A DNA stretch of 64,000 bases, taken from NCBI GenBank assembly GCA_947069175.1, contig CAMTDV010000022.1, forward strand, positions 33,481,476 to 33,545,475, read 5' to 3'. The stretch comes from Scalesia atractyloides (taxonomy: Eukaryota; Streptophyta; Magnoliopsida; Asterales; Asteraceae). Below are positions 1 to 11,317 of this stretch, in pieces (the stretch's first letter is position 1; every line of letters starts with the position of its first letter). Under the pieces are notes generated by a model. The model was not told the DNA's origin. It saw only the letters and a program-made list of their open reading frames with translations, and ran no database searches. The position numbers and the translations under genes are program-made.

Positions 1-99
1 AATCGTTACTCATACGATTCTATGAAATTTTTATTAACTTAACTCGGTTAACTAACCTATGGTTTTCTTAGAAACGATTCTGTTTTCGAGTGATTTGAA

Positions 100-840
100 A
101 TATATGTTTACATATAAACATAAATATATTTCATGATATCGTATTTAGTCGTTACGTACGTCGACGGATAATAGTACGACTCTCCGTAGTTTTCGTAAGG
201 TATATTATATATATATATATACTTGTATATACCCGTATAAATGATACATTTCGTATCCCCCAAGAGTCTGGCGTATCGTTTATAATAAATAAATAACGAT
301 GTAATCGTACGCTTGTTATAATCTTGCGGTATCGTGTCGTACTTGGTTAGACGTTTGAATCGAATATAAACAATATATATTATTGTTATAGAAATCCTTC
401 GAAAGTATTCGTACGTGTTCGCGTCATCGACGTTAGAAATAAATATAACTATATTTATTTTATAAAAGTATTCAACGCCACGACATTCGAATATATATAA
501 TATTCTTGTAATACGATTTCCGAATTCGTTTGTTTGAAATAATTCGCACCTTGTATTCGTCTTGTAAAAGCGTTCGGAAACATTGGCGTTCGAAATATAA
601 ACAATATACTTATTGTATATCATCGTTCGAATAATTTATCGATGTTTGAAATCTAGTTTCCGAGTTTCGACTTTGAATTAAACATAAATAAATATTATTT
701 ATCTTGTAGTCGTTTGCCGTACGTTTGTTATCTTGAAATTGCGCTCGTGGAAAGGTTGTCGGATCGATTCATTGTTGAAAGTTTTAATAGCGTCGACAAA
801 ATAAATATTACCTATATTTATTTTATAATAATCGTTTGAA
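100..840. repeat. Irregular tandem AT-hairpin modules
   Basis: Short blocks recur about every 50-80 bp. Each has an AT-rich imperfect palindrome (for example near 365-385, 440-468, 595-620, 685-703 and 800-830, of the type ATAAATATNNNATATTTAT) followed by a mixed-base spacer with TTTGAAAT, CGTTCG or CGATTTCCGA words. The period is not constant, so this is a decayed array and not a clean satellite. It probably lies in the LTR of the flanking Gypsy element. Confidence 0.35.
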
Positions 841-991
841 TTCGGACGTTTTATCTTTGAATTGTAACGCGTTTCGTTTTACGGATTTTACAAAAATCGG
901 GCAGAGTTTTCCTCTGTTTTCGGACGATCCCAACAACACTATTTGTCGATTTATTTATCAAAACACAACCTGCAATGTACGCAAACAAACA

Positions 992-996
992 ATATA

Positions 997-1046
<50 letters not shown>
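992..1046. repeat. (TA)n microsatellite
   Basis: About 50 bp of nearly pure TA dinucleotide with one phase break. The reading frames crossing it (runs of alternating Tyr-Ile) are artefacts of the repeat. Confidence 0.9.
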
Positions 1047-1051
<5 letters not shown>

Positions 1052-1314
1052 CATCGTTTTCAAATATTAAGCTTCGCCGATTTAATTTCCGATTTATTTC
1101 ATTTATATATATATCGTGATGTCGCGACGATTCGGTTGATTGTACTATTAGTGTTCACGCAATGAGTCGACCGCTCGTTATTTTTAACTTTTTGGCGATA
1201 TGTTATTGTTTATGTTCGGTTTTTGAGCTCGGTTTCGCGCGCTAATTATTAATAATAATTATAAACTAATATAATTAAATTTCGCGTCGTAATTAATTTT
1301 TACCCAGTCTTGGG

Positions 1315-1484
1315 TTGACCCGTTGACTGAGTTGACCGTGTTGACTGAGTTGACTGCGTTGACCAGCAGTTGACCGCTTGACCGACAGTTGACCGAGTTT
1401 GACCGAACCCAAAACTGAACCGAGGCATCAAAAATGACCCAAAACTATCCCTTGACCAGTTTTGACCCGTGTTGACCTGTTGAC
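1315..1484 (+). repeat. TTGAC (W-box core) cluster
   Basis: Fourteen copies of TTGAC, almost all followed by C or T, lie on the plus strand within about 170 bp, in irregular 8-15-bp steps. TTGAC[CT] is the core of the W-box bound by WRKY factors. The sequence shows the clustering. That it drives stress-responsive transcription of the retroelement is inference. Confidence 0.6.
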
Positions 1485-2025
1485 CACGTTGAACCGAGCC
1501 CGAGAGTGTCCCGAACTTTAATTTTCACCCGAGACGAAAGTGTTTCGTATGGACTCTACGGGTTACAAGGATACCAAAAATATATTTTTCGTTGAAAACG
1601 GATGCCCGGAACCTCACCAGAACCATGCCAGAAGTCGGATTTTCGCCGGAGAATAAAATTTCACGAAAACTTGCAGAAAGGTCTCTAACACCCGATCTAA
1701 ACATGCATGAAGTGAAAAGTCCAAAACGGGTTCCCGGAGTTTGGCCGAATGTCGGCGGAGTTGCACCTGAGCCCAAACGGCTTCGAATTTGCTAAAACCA
1801 ACATCACCACGCGATCCGGAACGTCGAAGATAGTCGAAAAAGTGTACTCTTGGCCGGAAATCGTTCGCCGGAAACCTCCATCGCCGCCGTCGGCGGTGGC
1901 GCCGCCGCTGCGCCGCCGTGGTCGGCCGCCACTAGTCGCCGGACTTCGGTGCTGGAAATGTTTTCTAGAGAAAGAGTAGAGAGAGAAATGGATTGGTAAA
2001 ATGAGAGAAAATAGGGTAAAAAGGG

Positions 2026-2033
2026 TTTATATA
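2026..2033 (-). promoter_or_regulatory. TATA box of the minus-strand LTR
   Basis: TATATAAA on the minus strand, about 700 bp inside the LTR start at 2732, followed downstream by a pyrimidine-rich leader. Position and context fit the U3/R boundary of the LTR promoter. Confidence 0.45.
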
Positions 2034-2732
2034 GGTGGGTTTTTGTGGGTTTGGGCCCAAGGCCCAAAAGCCCGTTTTTAGTGTTTTGAGCGGCCTAATC
2101 ACATCTACGAGGCTCTTTTTCGGACCCGAACTTCATAAAACGTCATATAATATCATTTTAGGTTCAAAAACATGTAAAAGGTGTTGGTATTCGATATTAA
2201 TCACGTACGTTCGACGGTTTCGTTAAAATGCGTAAAATGCTCCGGTTGTTGTTTTTTATCCGTTTTTCGATCCGATTTCGAACACGAATAATAAAATTCG
2301 ATTAAGAAGCTAAGTATATCATAACATATTAGTATGAAGGCGTAATTCGAGTCCATTGATTCCGTTTCATTGTCGGTGCGTTCCAGTCGACGCGTTTTTC
2401 GTTCACGTGTGCGTTTTGTGATGTTCGAAAGCATGATAATTTATCAAAACCAATTCTTATGTATAAATAATACATGTAAAATTCGTATTTGTCGGAGTTG
2501 TCAGTATTTTTTTCGGTGTCAGTTCGTTGCCGCTTATCGTTCCGCAGTCTTCCCGTAATTCAACATTCGCGTTAGAGTTCTCGATTATCGCCAGATCGCG
2601 TAACGTGACTCAAGTAGACGTTCTAGGATCTCCAAAGGCCTGATCGAGTTAATTTACGTCTAATTACGCTAATTATATGGTATTACTGTACGTTATGCGC
2701 TTAATTACAACCGGAAAATGCCGGTTGTCACA

Positions 2733-4846
2733 TCGGATGCGCTTGTTATCCCAACACATCCGCCAAACAACCCCACCGCCTTCACCCAAGAGCCATTCGA
2801 TGCATCTTCCTCGGTTACCCACCTGATTTCCGAGGATACCGTTGCTTTGACCCCACTACGGGTAAGGTACACATCTCCCGTCATGTAACTTTTGACGAAC
2901 ATACTTTTCTGTATACTATACCTACCCCACCCGCAACATATTCTTTTTTAGACGACCCCATCCCCTTGGGATTTAACTTCCGACCGCCTCTACCCACACC
3001 ATCACCTACCCCATCACATCTTCACACGACCTCCCCATGCCCTATTACATACTCTCGTCATCCAAAACCAACGCCACACAACCCTAACCAAACCACGAGT
3101 CCAACACCCTCTAATAACCAACCCCCTCCTGCAGCCAATCCATCACTTAATACTACTCAACAGCCTACAGCCCCCCTCCCGCTTTCCAGCAAACCACCGC
3201 CCCACAAACCTCTCGGCCCACAAACTCCACAAATATTCACCCTATGACCATCCGGTCTAAATCTCACCACACTCTCTATACTACCTCCATTAGCCCAGTT
3301 CCCACCTCATATGCTAGGGCCTTTGCCGACCCTCATTGGTTACATGCCATGCAGGCAGAGTTTAGTGCTTTGCAGGAAAACAACACATGGGAATTGGTGC
3401 CACGCCCACACGATCGGCCGATTATTCGATGTATGTGGTTATTCAAGCATAAGTTTAAATCCGATGGATCTTTGAAAGATACAAGGCGCGGCTGGTAGTT
3501 AATGGGAAATCTCAAACAGTTGGTATTGATTGTGAGGACACTTTCAGCCCAGTTGTTAAGCCGGCTACTATTCGGACAGTTTTGTCTATTGCTGTCTCTC
3601 ATTCATGGCCTATCCATCAGTTGGATGTCAAGAATGCCTTCTTACATGGGACACTGAATGAATTAGTGTTTATGCATCAGCCTCCTGGTTTTACCGATCG
3701 TCGTTTCCCTAATTTTGTTTGCAGGCTGAAAAATCTCTATATGGCTTAAAGCAGGCTCCACGGGCATGGTACACTAGATTTGCAAATCATATTTTGTCCA
3801 AGGGATTTCGCAGTAGTGTCTGTGACAATTCCTTATTTGTTTACACCCATGGCACACATACTGCTTATTTGCTACTTTATGTTGATGATATCGTCCTCAC
3901 AGCCTCATCTGACGTGCTACTACAGAATATTATTCGCATTCTCTCACGAGAGTTTGCAATGACTGATTTGGGCCAGTTACATCATTTTTTGGGTATTCGG
4001 GTGACCCAAAATACTACAGGTTTATTTTTGGATCAGGCTCAGTATACAAAAGACATTATCGCACGAGCATCTATGACCGTATGTAAACCATGCACTACTC
4101 CAGTTGATTTATCCTCCAAGCTCAGTGCTTCGGATGGTCCTTTGTTCCATGATCCAACTCTTTATCGTAGTCTAGCTGGAGCTTTACTGTACCTCACGTT
4201 CACAAGGCCAGATATCTCCTATGCGGTACAACAAGTATGTCTTTCTATGCATGAACCTCGTGAACCACACTTTGCTTTCCTAAAGCGGATTATTAAGTAC
4301 TTACAGGGCACAAATAACTATGGTATACGGGTTGTCAAGTCTACTACTCATTCTTTGGTAGCTTATTCGGATGCTGATTGGGGTGGTTGCCCGTATTCTC
4401 GTTGCTCAACTAGTGGTTACTGTGTTTTCCTAGGCGACAATCTTATTTCATGGTCCTCTAAACGGCAACCTACCGTTTCGCGTTCCAGTGCTGAGGCTGA
4501 GTATCGTGGTGTTGCTAACGCGGTAGCTGAATCAACCTGGCTACTAAATTTACTTCTTGAGTTACATCTTCCCCTTCGACAAGCTACTGTGGTTTATTGT
4601 GATAACGTTTCAGCGGTATATATGTCAGACAATCCGGTTCAACATCAGCGAACTAAACACATAGAGATTGATATTCATTTTTTTTGTGAGAAGGTTCGTG
4701 TTGGCCAGATCCGTGTCCGTCATGTTCCTACGTCATTACAGTATGCGGATATCTTCACTAAGGGCCTCGTTCGCCAACTTTTCCAGTCTTTTCGATCCAG
4801 CTTGAGCGTCTGTCCTCCGCCCGTTCAAACTGCGGGGGAGTCTTAG
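2733..4846 (+). pseudogene. Copia pol remnant: integrase end, RT and RNase H
   Basis: This is the 3' part of a Ty1/Copia polyprotein. The C-terminal end of integrase (a GYRCFD..TGKVHISRHVTFDE block) is read from about 2750 to 2925. A Pro/Thr/Ser-rich linker follows (2960-3240), then reverse transcriptase from about 3320, with the conserved LDVKNAFLHG block near 3620, SLYGLKQAPRAWY at 3730 and the catalytic YVDD at about 3880. RNase H runs from about 4360 (AYSDADWGGC, SSAEAEYR) to ADIFTKGL before the stop. The frame breaks between 3200 and 3250 and again near 3484, where one base is missing from a G pair. The 5' portion (gag, protease, most of integrase) is missing, cut off by the Gypsy LTR at 2732. 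Not functional. Confidence 0.9.
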
Positions 4847-4995
4847 TCGAAGAATATTTACAGCAGAATATTATTTTAGGAATAGATTATGATCTCTTAT
4901 TTTATTATGCATATATTTGTATATTGTTTCCTTATTAACTGATTGTATTGTCCCTATATAAAGGGTATTGTAAATCAATAAAGATCATCAAGAAT
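4841..4995 (+). mobile_element. 3' LTR fragment of the Copia element
   Basis: A purine tract GCGGGGGAG (4832-4840) directly after the RNase H code is the expected polypurine tract. The LTR begins with TCTTAG, a likely mutated TGTTAG, and overlaps the pol stop codon. A TATA box (CTATATAAAG, about 4953) and an AATAAAG-like signal (about 4977) follow. The LTR is then lost into unrelated sequence near 4995, so its end is uncertain. Confidence 0.65.
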
Positions 4996-4999
4996 TCTA

Positions 5000-5353
5000 A
5001 ACCATAAATGCTTTTAATAATAACTCCAAAATAAGCACAAGGCTCTGATTCCACATGTAAGCCCACTGGAATGATCAACTAACAAAAGGATAACGGATCT
5101 ATCATGTTCAAGTGAGCGGAAACCACTTTAACACCTATCATGGGTACTAGAAAACATGATTAACAATATGGACACCATCAAAAAAACAACTTTCCAGTAT
5201 TTGTATTCATTAACAAACACAAATCCTTACAAGATTTTGGATAGTTTACTCATACTAGGATTCAAGCTCTTAAGAACCCAAGAAAACCATTAAATCTCAA
5301 AAGTCTAAGTTTGCAAGTAAAAGCCCCAAACCTATTAATTACAATAATCCATT
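5000..5353 (-). other. Probable minus-strand LTR remnant with decayed tRNA-Met primer site
   Basis: On the minus strand, 5053-5042 reads TGGAATCAGAGC, one base away from the initiator-tRNA-Met primer site TGGTATCAGAGC used by many plant LTR elements. In that orientation the LTR would lie to the right (5054-5353). No other element features survive and no coding is seen. Confidence 0.3.
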
Positions 5354-5363
5354 TATATATATA

Positions 5364-5427
<64 letters not shown>
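5354..5427. repeat. (TA)n microsatellite, left flank of TIR element
   Basis: About 74 bp of almost pure TA ending exactly where the GGGAGGGTT terminus begins. It pairs with the TA tract at 9716-9774 on the other side of the element. Confidence 0.9.
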
Positions 5428-5429
<2 letters not shown>

Positions 5430-8400
5430 GAGGGTTATCTTGAGAACATGAACTTTTATGAGAACTCTAGGAACAATTTTCATCCATAGATCATCTTAAA
5501 TCAAGGGTTAAGATTAGTGGGGGTCTAAATGAGAAGGAGACCATTAAATAAGATTTAAAAAGGGCAAGATTGTAAAATCACATCCAATTACCCTTCACCC
5601 CCAAATTCACTTTCTCCCTCACAAAATCAAATCAACATCTTCAGATCCCTCGTCTTCCTCACATAATCAACCTGCAAATCTCAAATCTGAAGTTATTAAC
5701 GATTTTTGTGGAAGGTTTTGTGGAATTTATCAACTTGCAAAACGGAATTTATCAACCTCCAAATTCCAAATCCACCGTCTTCCTCATGAAATCAACCTAC
5801 AAAACAGAATTTATCGAAGGTTTTGCGGAAGTATTAAAAATGATCGAACCGACGGTGAACATTAAGAGGCCGCTGGGAGTACTTTCAATGCTTTTAAGGT
5901 GACTCAGGTTTGGTTTCTCTAATTGTATTATTGTTCTATTTCATCAAAAACAAGTTATACTTTTGATGTGATAGAAAATCGTTCTATTTTATGTGTTTGG
6001 TGTTGTGGTGGTTATTTAGGAAATGGAGTATTTGATTTTTCGATAATCTCTACTCTGTTTTCATAAATTATGTTTTGAGATCATGAAATTAGGACTGGAA
6101 GGATGTTTATTGTCTGTATCATGATATATCTGTATGCAATTTGACTTAAGGGAGCATCCATTTGAGATCTTATATGTATATATATTGCTTGCACATTGAC
6201 AAATTTACATTGTCATTAGTTCTGATTTGATCTAATATGTGATTTTGAACTCTAATTCATGATTAAACAAAAACAAAAAGTTACACATGTGTAAGTGTTT
6301 CAAACCGAAACTTACATATGTGTAAAACAGAAACACTTACACATGTGTAAACAGAAACTTTGTAAAACAAATATACACATGTTTAACTGAGAATTTGCAC
6401 ATGTGTAAAATAGAAACACTTACACATGTGTAAAAAAATAGATATGAAGGTTTACACAGATGTAAATTATTATAGTTAAAAAAAATCATCATAGATTCAA
6501 AGGTTTACACATGTATAAATCATGATAGTTAAAAAATTAAGCATAGATTTGAAGGTTTACACATGTGTTAATTATACTAGTTAAAGAAAATAACCATTCC
6601 ACTTTTGTGCCTCTGAATATAGCTTAGATATGTTTGGCTCCAACCACCAGTTTTAGGTTTGAAATTAAATCTTTTTGTTGGAGTTTGTAGACAACTATAT
6701 TTAGGGCAACAAATTTGAACAAAATCCTCAAAGCGAATTAACATTATATTAAAACTAATTTCCAGATTTCTGATTCCTTCGAATCTGTTGCTCTCTCCTT
6801 GATCTTTAATTTCCTTTTATGCAGATCTTTTCAAGATCAATGTGATGGAATGCACAAACAATGCTTTTAGGAGTCGTGGTGACAAACTCTAAAGTTTTGT
6901 CGTTGAACTCGGGTGTAGGTCGGTTCATTATAAATAAAATGTTTACACATGTGCAAGTATGATGTTTACACATGTGTAAATTATCTTAGTTAATATTGTA
7001 TTTGTGTAATTAAGCAACTTACACATGTATAAATAAGTTGTTTACACATGTGTGAATTATATTTGTTAATATTTTATTCGTGTAATTAAGCAACATACAC
7101 ATGTGTAAATCATCTTACTTAAAATTGCATTTATATGATTAAGCAATTTACATATGTGTAAATAAGATGTTTACATATGTAGTGTGTAAATATATTTACA
7201 CATGTGCACACTGAAACAATGGTATTACAACAAATGAATATGATTATTGTGCAATTTACACATATGTAAGTAGGTTGTTTACACATGTGTAAGTGAGCAG
7301 TTCTGCTAATTTACACATGTGTAAGTCAACCGTATTATTTGTTTAGAATAGGAGTACAAACAAATGGCTTGATGGTATTGAACTTTTGTCATTTTGACCA
7401 GGCATATTTATGAAAAATGGTACATTCTACTGTTGGTTTGAAATGGCAAAGAGAACTTTGAGAGTTCAACTGTAGAAGCCCAGAAAATGATACGAAGATT
7501 GTACAGTGGAAAGAGAATATCCACCGAGAACATGTGACCAATAAAACATTGGAGTTTGGGAGAGACAAAAATGAAAAAAAAAAGACTAGATGATATTATG
7601 GATTATGACTTGACTCTATGTTACCATCGTTAGCATATATCAAGGATTATAACTTATGTTTTCATGTTATCATGGTTACCGTATGTCAATGATTATGATT
7701 TGTTGGACAATTTAGTGTTTCTGATTTTTTGTAATACTATTTTGGTTTAAATCCTATTTGTTGGTCAATATAATACTTTTAGTTTTTGCTTAATACTATC
7801 TTGGATTAATTAACAGTTTATACATGTGTAAGTCAGATGCAAATGTGTAAAATAGAAACAAATAAGTAACAATTAACAAATTTACACATGTGTAAGACAT
7901 ATTTACATAGGATTACATGAGATTTACACATGTGGAAAACAAACATTTACACAAGTAGAATTTTATAACAAATAAAGAAAATAAACTCAAACACATAATA
8001 ATATTAGAACTTTGATACAAGAATATATAACACCACCATCACCTCCACCCTGTCTCCGCTACCACTTATTACTTCACCTCCATCAATGGACCCGAATCAA
8101 TCACATGTTGAATTATCTCCACCACCAGACTATGGTATATGCCATCGGTTAGTGGTAGTAAACAAATTTACACAAGTGTAAACACAGACACTTACACATG
8201 TGTAAAACATACACTTAGACAAACAAATAAAAAACGAATAAGAAAACAAACCCAAACTTAATCTACAAAAAAATCATGAAAATGAAGGTCTGATTTGGAA
8301 TTTTTAATGTACAAACAATCTATGGAAATGACGGTTTACATTATACATGACAAACAAAAATGTTAATATAATAAACTAGACATGTGCCATTTAATTGATT

Positions 8401-9713
8401 AGAATTTAGAGATCTGAGTTGGGAATTTTAAATTTAAAAATACATATAATGTTGTTTCTTATACATATGAATACTTGACACTTACACATATGTATAATCA
8501 ACTATTACACGTTCATAAGTATGTTCATAAGTATGGATAACACATAAGAATCATTGTCGCACCATCAACATTCTTATTCATCTGATGCAGCCTTGCAAGC
8601 CAGTTAAACATCTTATGGACTTGAGTAGACCTTTCACTTAAATATCACAGACATATGCATACATGTTCGTATATCTTCCCACATTGAAATGGCCTTATAA
8701 AATAGTAGCATGAAGGTTGCCTGCTTGTGTCGACTAACCAGTCATAATCTTGTGTCGATCAACCCCAGTCATAATCTCGCTCGCTACTTCCTTCATACCA
8801 AGTCTACAAGAATTTGAAATGTATATTTATCTTGAAATTTTGAATCAATGATGTACTCTTTTACGGCTGAGGATTTTCTGCTCTTTAAGTCGAATGATGG
8901 TTGCCTGCTTTTCAACTTCTAAGCAGCGTTCCTGGTTTAAAAATATAGTATCACTAATTAAAAAGTTTCACATAGTTCAAATGATAAAATAAATCAATTT
9001 CAGTTAGAATAAAAATGGTTTGATGCAAACTATTACTTATATAAATGTAAATAAGTTTAATTGTTGCTTTAGCTAATAGAATATTGATTTTTTATAATAC
9101 TTTTGACCAAGAGAACTTTATTTAAACTATGCAAATCAGAGGCAAAGCACAAAACTCACTTTGGCATTTTAACAAGCAGGTTATGTGCACTGAGAAATAA
9201 TACAATAATTTTTTCCATGCCCATTTTATCCCTAAATTCCTCAAAATGAAGATAATTACATGGAAAGGAAGAAAGAATTAACCAAGTAACTGAACAAAAA
9301 TTGAAATCTGCATAAGGAAATCGTCTCAAATCAAGAAATCCAAAAACGATCCAGCAATGAATGATTGAAGAACAAGAACTGTAGATTTAGGAATGAAATC
9401 GATGAAGATAAGTGAATCCAAACACAAGTGAACAATAATCGATTGAAGAATGTTACCAAAGATGGCGTGTGAACAATTGGTCAACAAAAATTAGAGATTG
9501 ATAAGCTCCTTTGACGAACCTGCGCATTCAATGGTGGTCGACGTTCATAGGCACGTAGTTGGAGATGAAGAAATCAGGAGGTTAATCCTGGAATGATTCT
9601 TATAGATATTTACCAATTTAACATTTTAGTTAAAACATAAAGGAATATAAATGTGTGGCTGAGATTTGTTCTTATGGTTCTCATAAAAAATAGGTGTTCT
9701 CATTTAAACCATC

Positions 9714-9715
<2 letters not shown>
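5428..9715. mobile_element. 4.3-kb non-autonomous TIR element flanked by TA microsatellites
   Basis: The left end GGGAGGGTT with TGAGAAC and TTTTATGAGAAC words over about 50 bp matches the reverse complement of the right end (9715 back to about 9660: GGGATGGTTT, TGAGAAC, TTTATGAGAAC). These are imperfect terminal inverted repeats. Both ends abut long TA tracts, so the target duplication is hidden in the microsatellite. No transposase or other protein is recognisable inside; frames there are short and full of stops. The interior 6281-8493 carries a striking palindrome array (separate entry). The layout recalls Micron-like elements of rice, which sit in (TA)n sites. Family identity here is inference. 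Confidence 0.65.
6281..8493. repeat. Array of about 28 TTTACACATGTGTAAA-type palindromes
   Basis: The 14-bp palindrome TTACACATGTGTAA occurs eight times exactly (for example at 6281, 6337, 6420, 7278, 7310, 7881 and 8191). About twenty further copies have one to three changes (ACATATGTG, ACACATGTAT, ACACAAGTG). They fall in three clusters: 6281-6570, 6940-7325 and 7815-8205, plus one near 8480. Spacing is irregular (22-60 bp) with AT-rich spacers, so this is a dispersed motif and not a simple tandem repeat. Such motifs are candidates for protein binding sites, perhaps of a transposase acting in trans. Confidence 0.85.

Positions 9716-9774
<59 letters not shown>
9716..9774. repeat. (TA)n microsatellite, right flank of TIR element
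   Basis: About 59 bp of pure TA directly after the right terminus of the 4.3-kb element. Confidence 0.9.
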
Positions 9775-9778
<4 letters not shown>

Positions 9779-9887
9779 TAAGCTTTGGGACACATGACAC
9801 CTTGTGTGTAACCTCACTAAGTTTTGGGCGGGAAAATGTCAAAGTTATTTTTTAATGGGTTAGGCGGGATCCGGATTTTGACCCAAC

Positions 9888-9896
9888 TATATAAAG
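9888..9896 (+). promoter_or_regulatory. TATA box-like sequence upstream of the SEC5 fragment region
   Basis: TATATAAAG followed about 30 bp later by a pyrimidine-rich, UTR-like stretch and then by an exon-like stretch ending in a good splice donor (AAG/GTAAGT near 10271). It may be the promoter of a once-transcribed unit. No expression evidence is available from sequence. Confidence 0.3.
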
Positions 9897-10661
9897 CTTC
9901 TAAAAGATAAATCCTTAAATTCCTTTCATTCAACCTGTTGTCTTCCTACGCCTCCATCACAAACCTTAATGGTGAAACCCTACACTTCCATCACAAATCA
10001 ATTTTCTTCATTGCAATTTGGGAGAAATGCTCAAGATTCCCAACGATTCGGCTTAGTATTGTTTGTTCGCTCACAATCTAGACTAGAAACGCTAATTACA
10101 TAGCAATGCGGCTAGCGGCATTTTTTACGATTGTTTGCAATCCAAGCTTTTTCTAACATCAGCACTAAGGTTCTTCTGACATCCACACTCAAGAGTGTTG
10201 ATTTGGGCTGTAGGTTCCCTTCGAATACAAACCTTAGAGATCAGCGGAATTAAAGACGACATTGATCAAGGTAAGTCTTTTATCATAAACTCGATTTTAA
10301 TTAGTTTATTATTGATATTTTATTGTTTTAAATCTGCAATTGATGATTTAATTTTACGAAATCGCTTTGAAAATTTATGTTAATGCAGTTAATTTCCAAC
10401 GTTTTCGTAGTGATTCACGTTTTGTAATCTGAGAAAAGGTCTACTGGAAAAGGCAAAGGGGAGGTGATTGGTGTATAACTAGACATATAGAAGGTAATCA
10501 TGTCATTCTTGATTCATCTAAATTGCTTTACAAATCTAGATTCGTATGCTCTTGTGTAGTTTTGTTAATTGGGCTTTGATATCAAACTTAACTCGTTGAT
10601 GAAAAAGTACCAATGTATTGTGATGCGTAATAAAACTTCTTATTCAAACTTAATTGTTTAG

Positions 10662-11317
10662 GTCCACAACACGTTTCTTGATCTTGGGGATTCGAATATC
10701 CTTCGGCCATACATGTATGATGCAATAACATATATATCTAAAGCATGTGAAGCTTCTGAAGAAAAAGAAGCAGCGCAGCACCTTCAGTTGCAGGTATCTT
10801 GACTTAATTGACCTTTTTGTTCATTCATCCTTCTTTGTTCCTGGGATTATTCTGACCGTTTAATTTCCTGATAACAGTTTGCGTACACTTCAATATGAGA
10901 TCATAAAAACTTACGTACATAGGCTTAATTCATGGATGAGGTCTTCAATAAATAGATATCAAAAGCGAATTGTGGGTCCTAGTTTCTGTTCTAGAAAGAA
11001 ACGAATCTTCATACACAATTTCTCACTTGCCTTTAGCATTCCGTTCAGTTCAATTATGGTCACTACAGTGGATCAAATAGATATGTAAGTAAAATCATTT
11101 TTCTCAATATATATCAAGTGTTGCTCTTTTAAACTCTTTTAAGCAATTTTATGGCAACTTTATTTTTTCCGGGATGATGTAGTCTTTAGGGAGTGAAGCA
11201 ACAAAATCAGAAGATGCCTTTGTACTCTTTCAAGAAATTCAAGAATCTGTTAGGGTTTCATTTTTGAACTATTTGCTCGATTTTGCTGGTATGGAGAGGG
11301 TCAATTACATTTGTTAA
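10662..11317 (+). pseudogene. Fragment of exocyst complex component SEC5 gene, three exons with introns
   Basis: Three exon-like blocks with GT-AG borders resemble consecutive exons from the C-terminal half of plant SEC5, a subunit of the exocyst that tethers secretory vesicles to the plasma membrane. Block 1 (10662-10793) reads ..LGDSNILRPYMYDAITYISKA.. Block 2 (10878-11084) contains RTLQYEI and VTTVDQID. Block 3 (11183-11317) contains SEDAFVLFQEIQESVR and FLNYLLDFAG. Introns lie at 10794-10877 and 11085-11182. The copy is dead: the block 1-2 join shifts the frame by one, and block 3 runs into a stop soon after LLDFAG. The presence of introns argues for a DNA-level copy and not a retrocopy. 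The family call rests on my recall of SEC5 sequence and was not checked by search. Confidence 0.6.

Larger units (their letters stand above)
1..2732 (-). mobile_element. Partial LTR of a minus-strand Ty3/gypsy element
   Basis: Read on the minus strand, a long terminal repeat starts at 2732 with TGTGACAACCGG, a start typical of Tekay/Del-type Gypsy LTRs, and runs leftwards out of the window. To the right of 2732 the sequence changes abruptly into Copia integrase code, so the Gypsy element inserted into a Copia element. Inside the LTR are a minus-strand TATA box near 2030, a GC-rich CCG-repeat stretch at about 1865-1935, a TTGAC cluster (1315-1484) and a long AT-rich section (1-1240). No coding region is evident. 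The open frames here are short and lack family features. The left end is not seen, so part of 1-1240 could belong to something else. Confidence 0.6.

Noticed and set aside
836..1165. 109-codon frame with Tyr-Ile repeats, and similar frames near 62749 and 63652
   Set aside because: Translation of TA and TG microsatellites; no coding evidence.
6281..8493. A CRISPR-like array of repeated short motifs
   Set aside because: Spacing is irregular, the motif is a 14-16-bp palindrome with AT-rich spacers, and the DNA is plant nuclear. It is not a CRISPR array.
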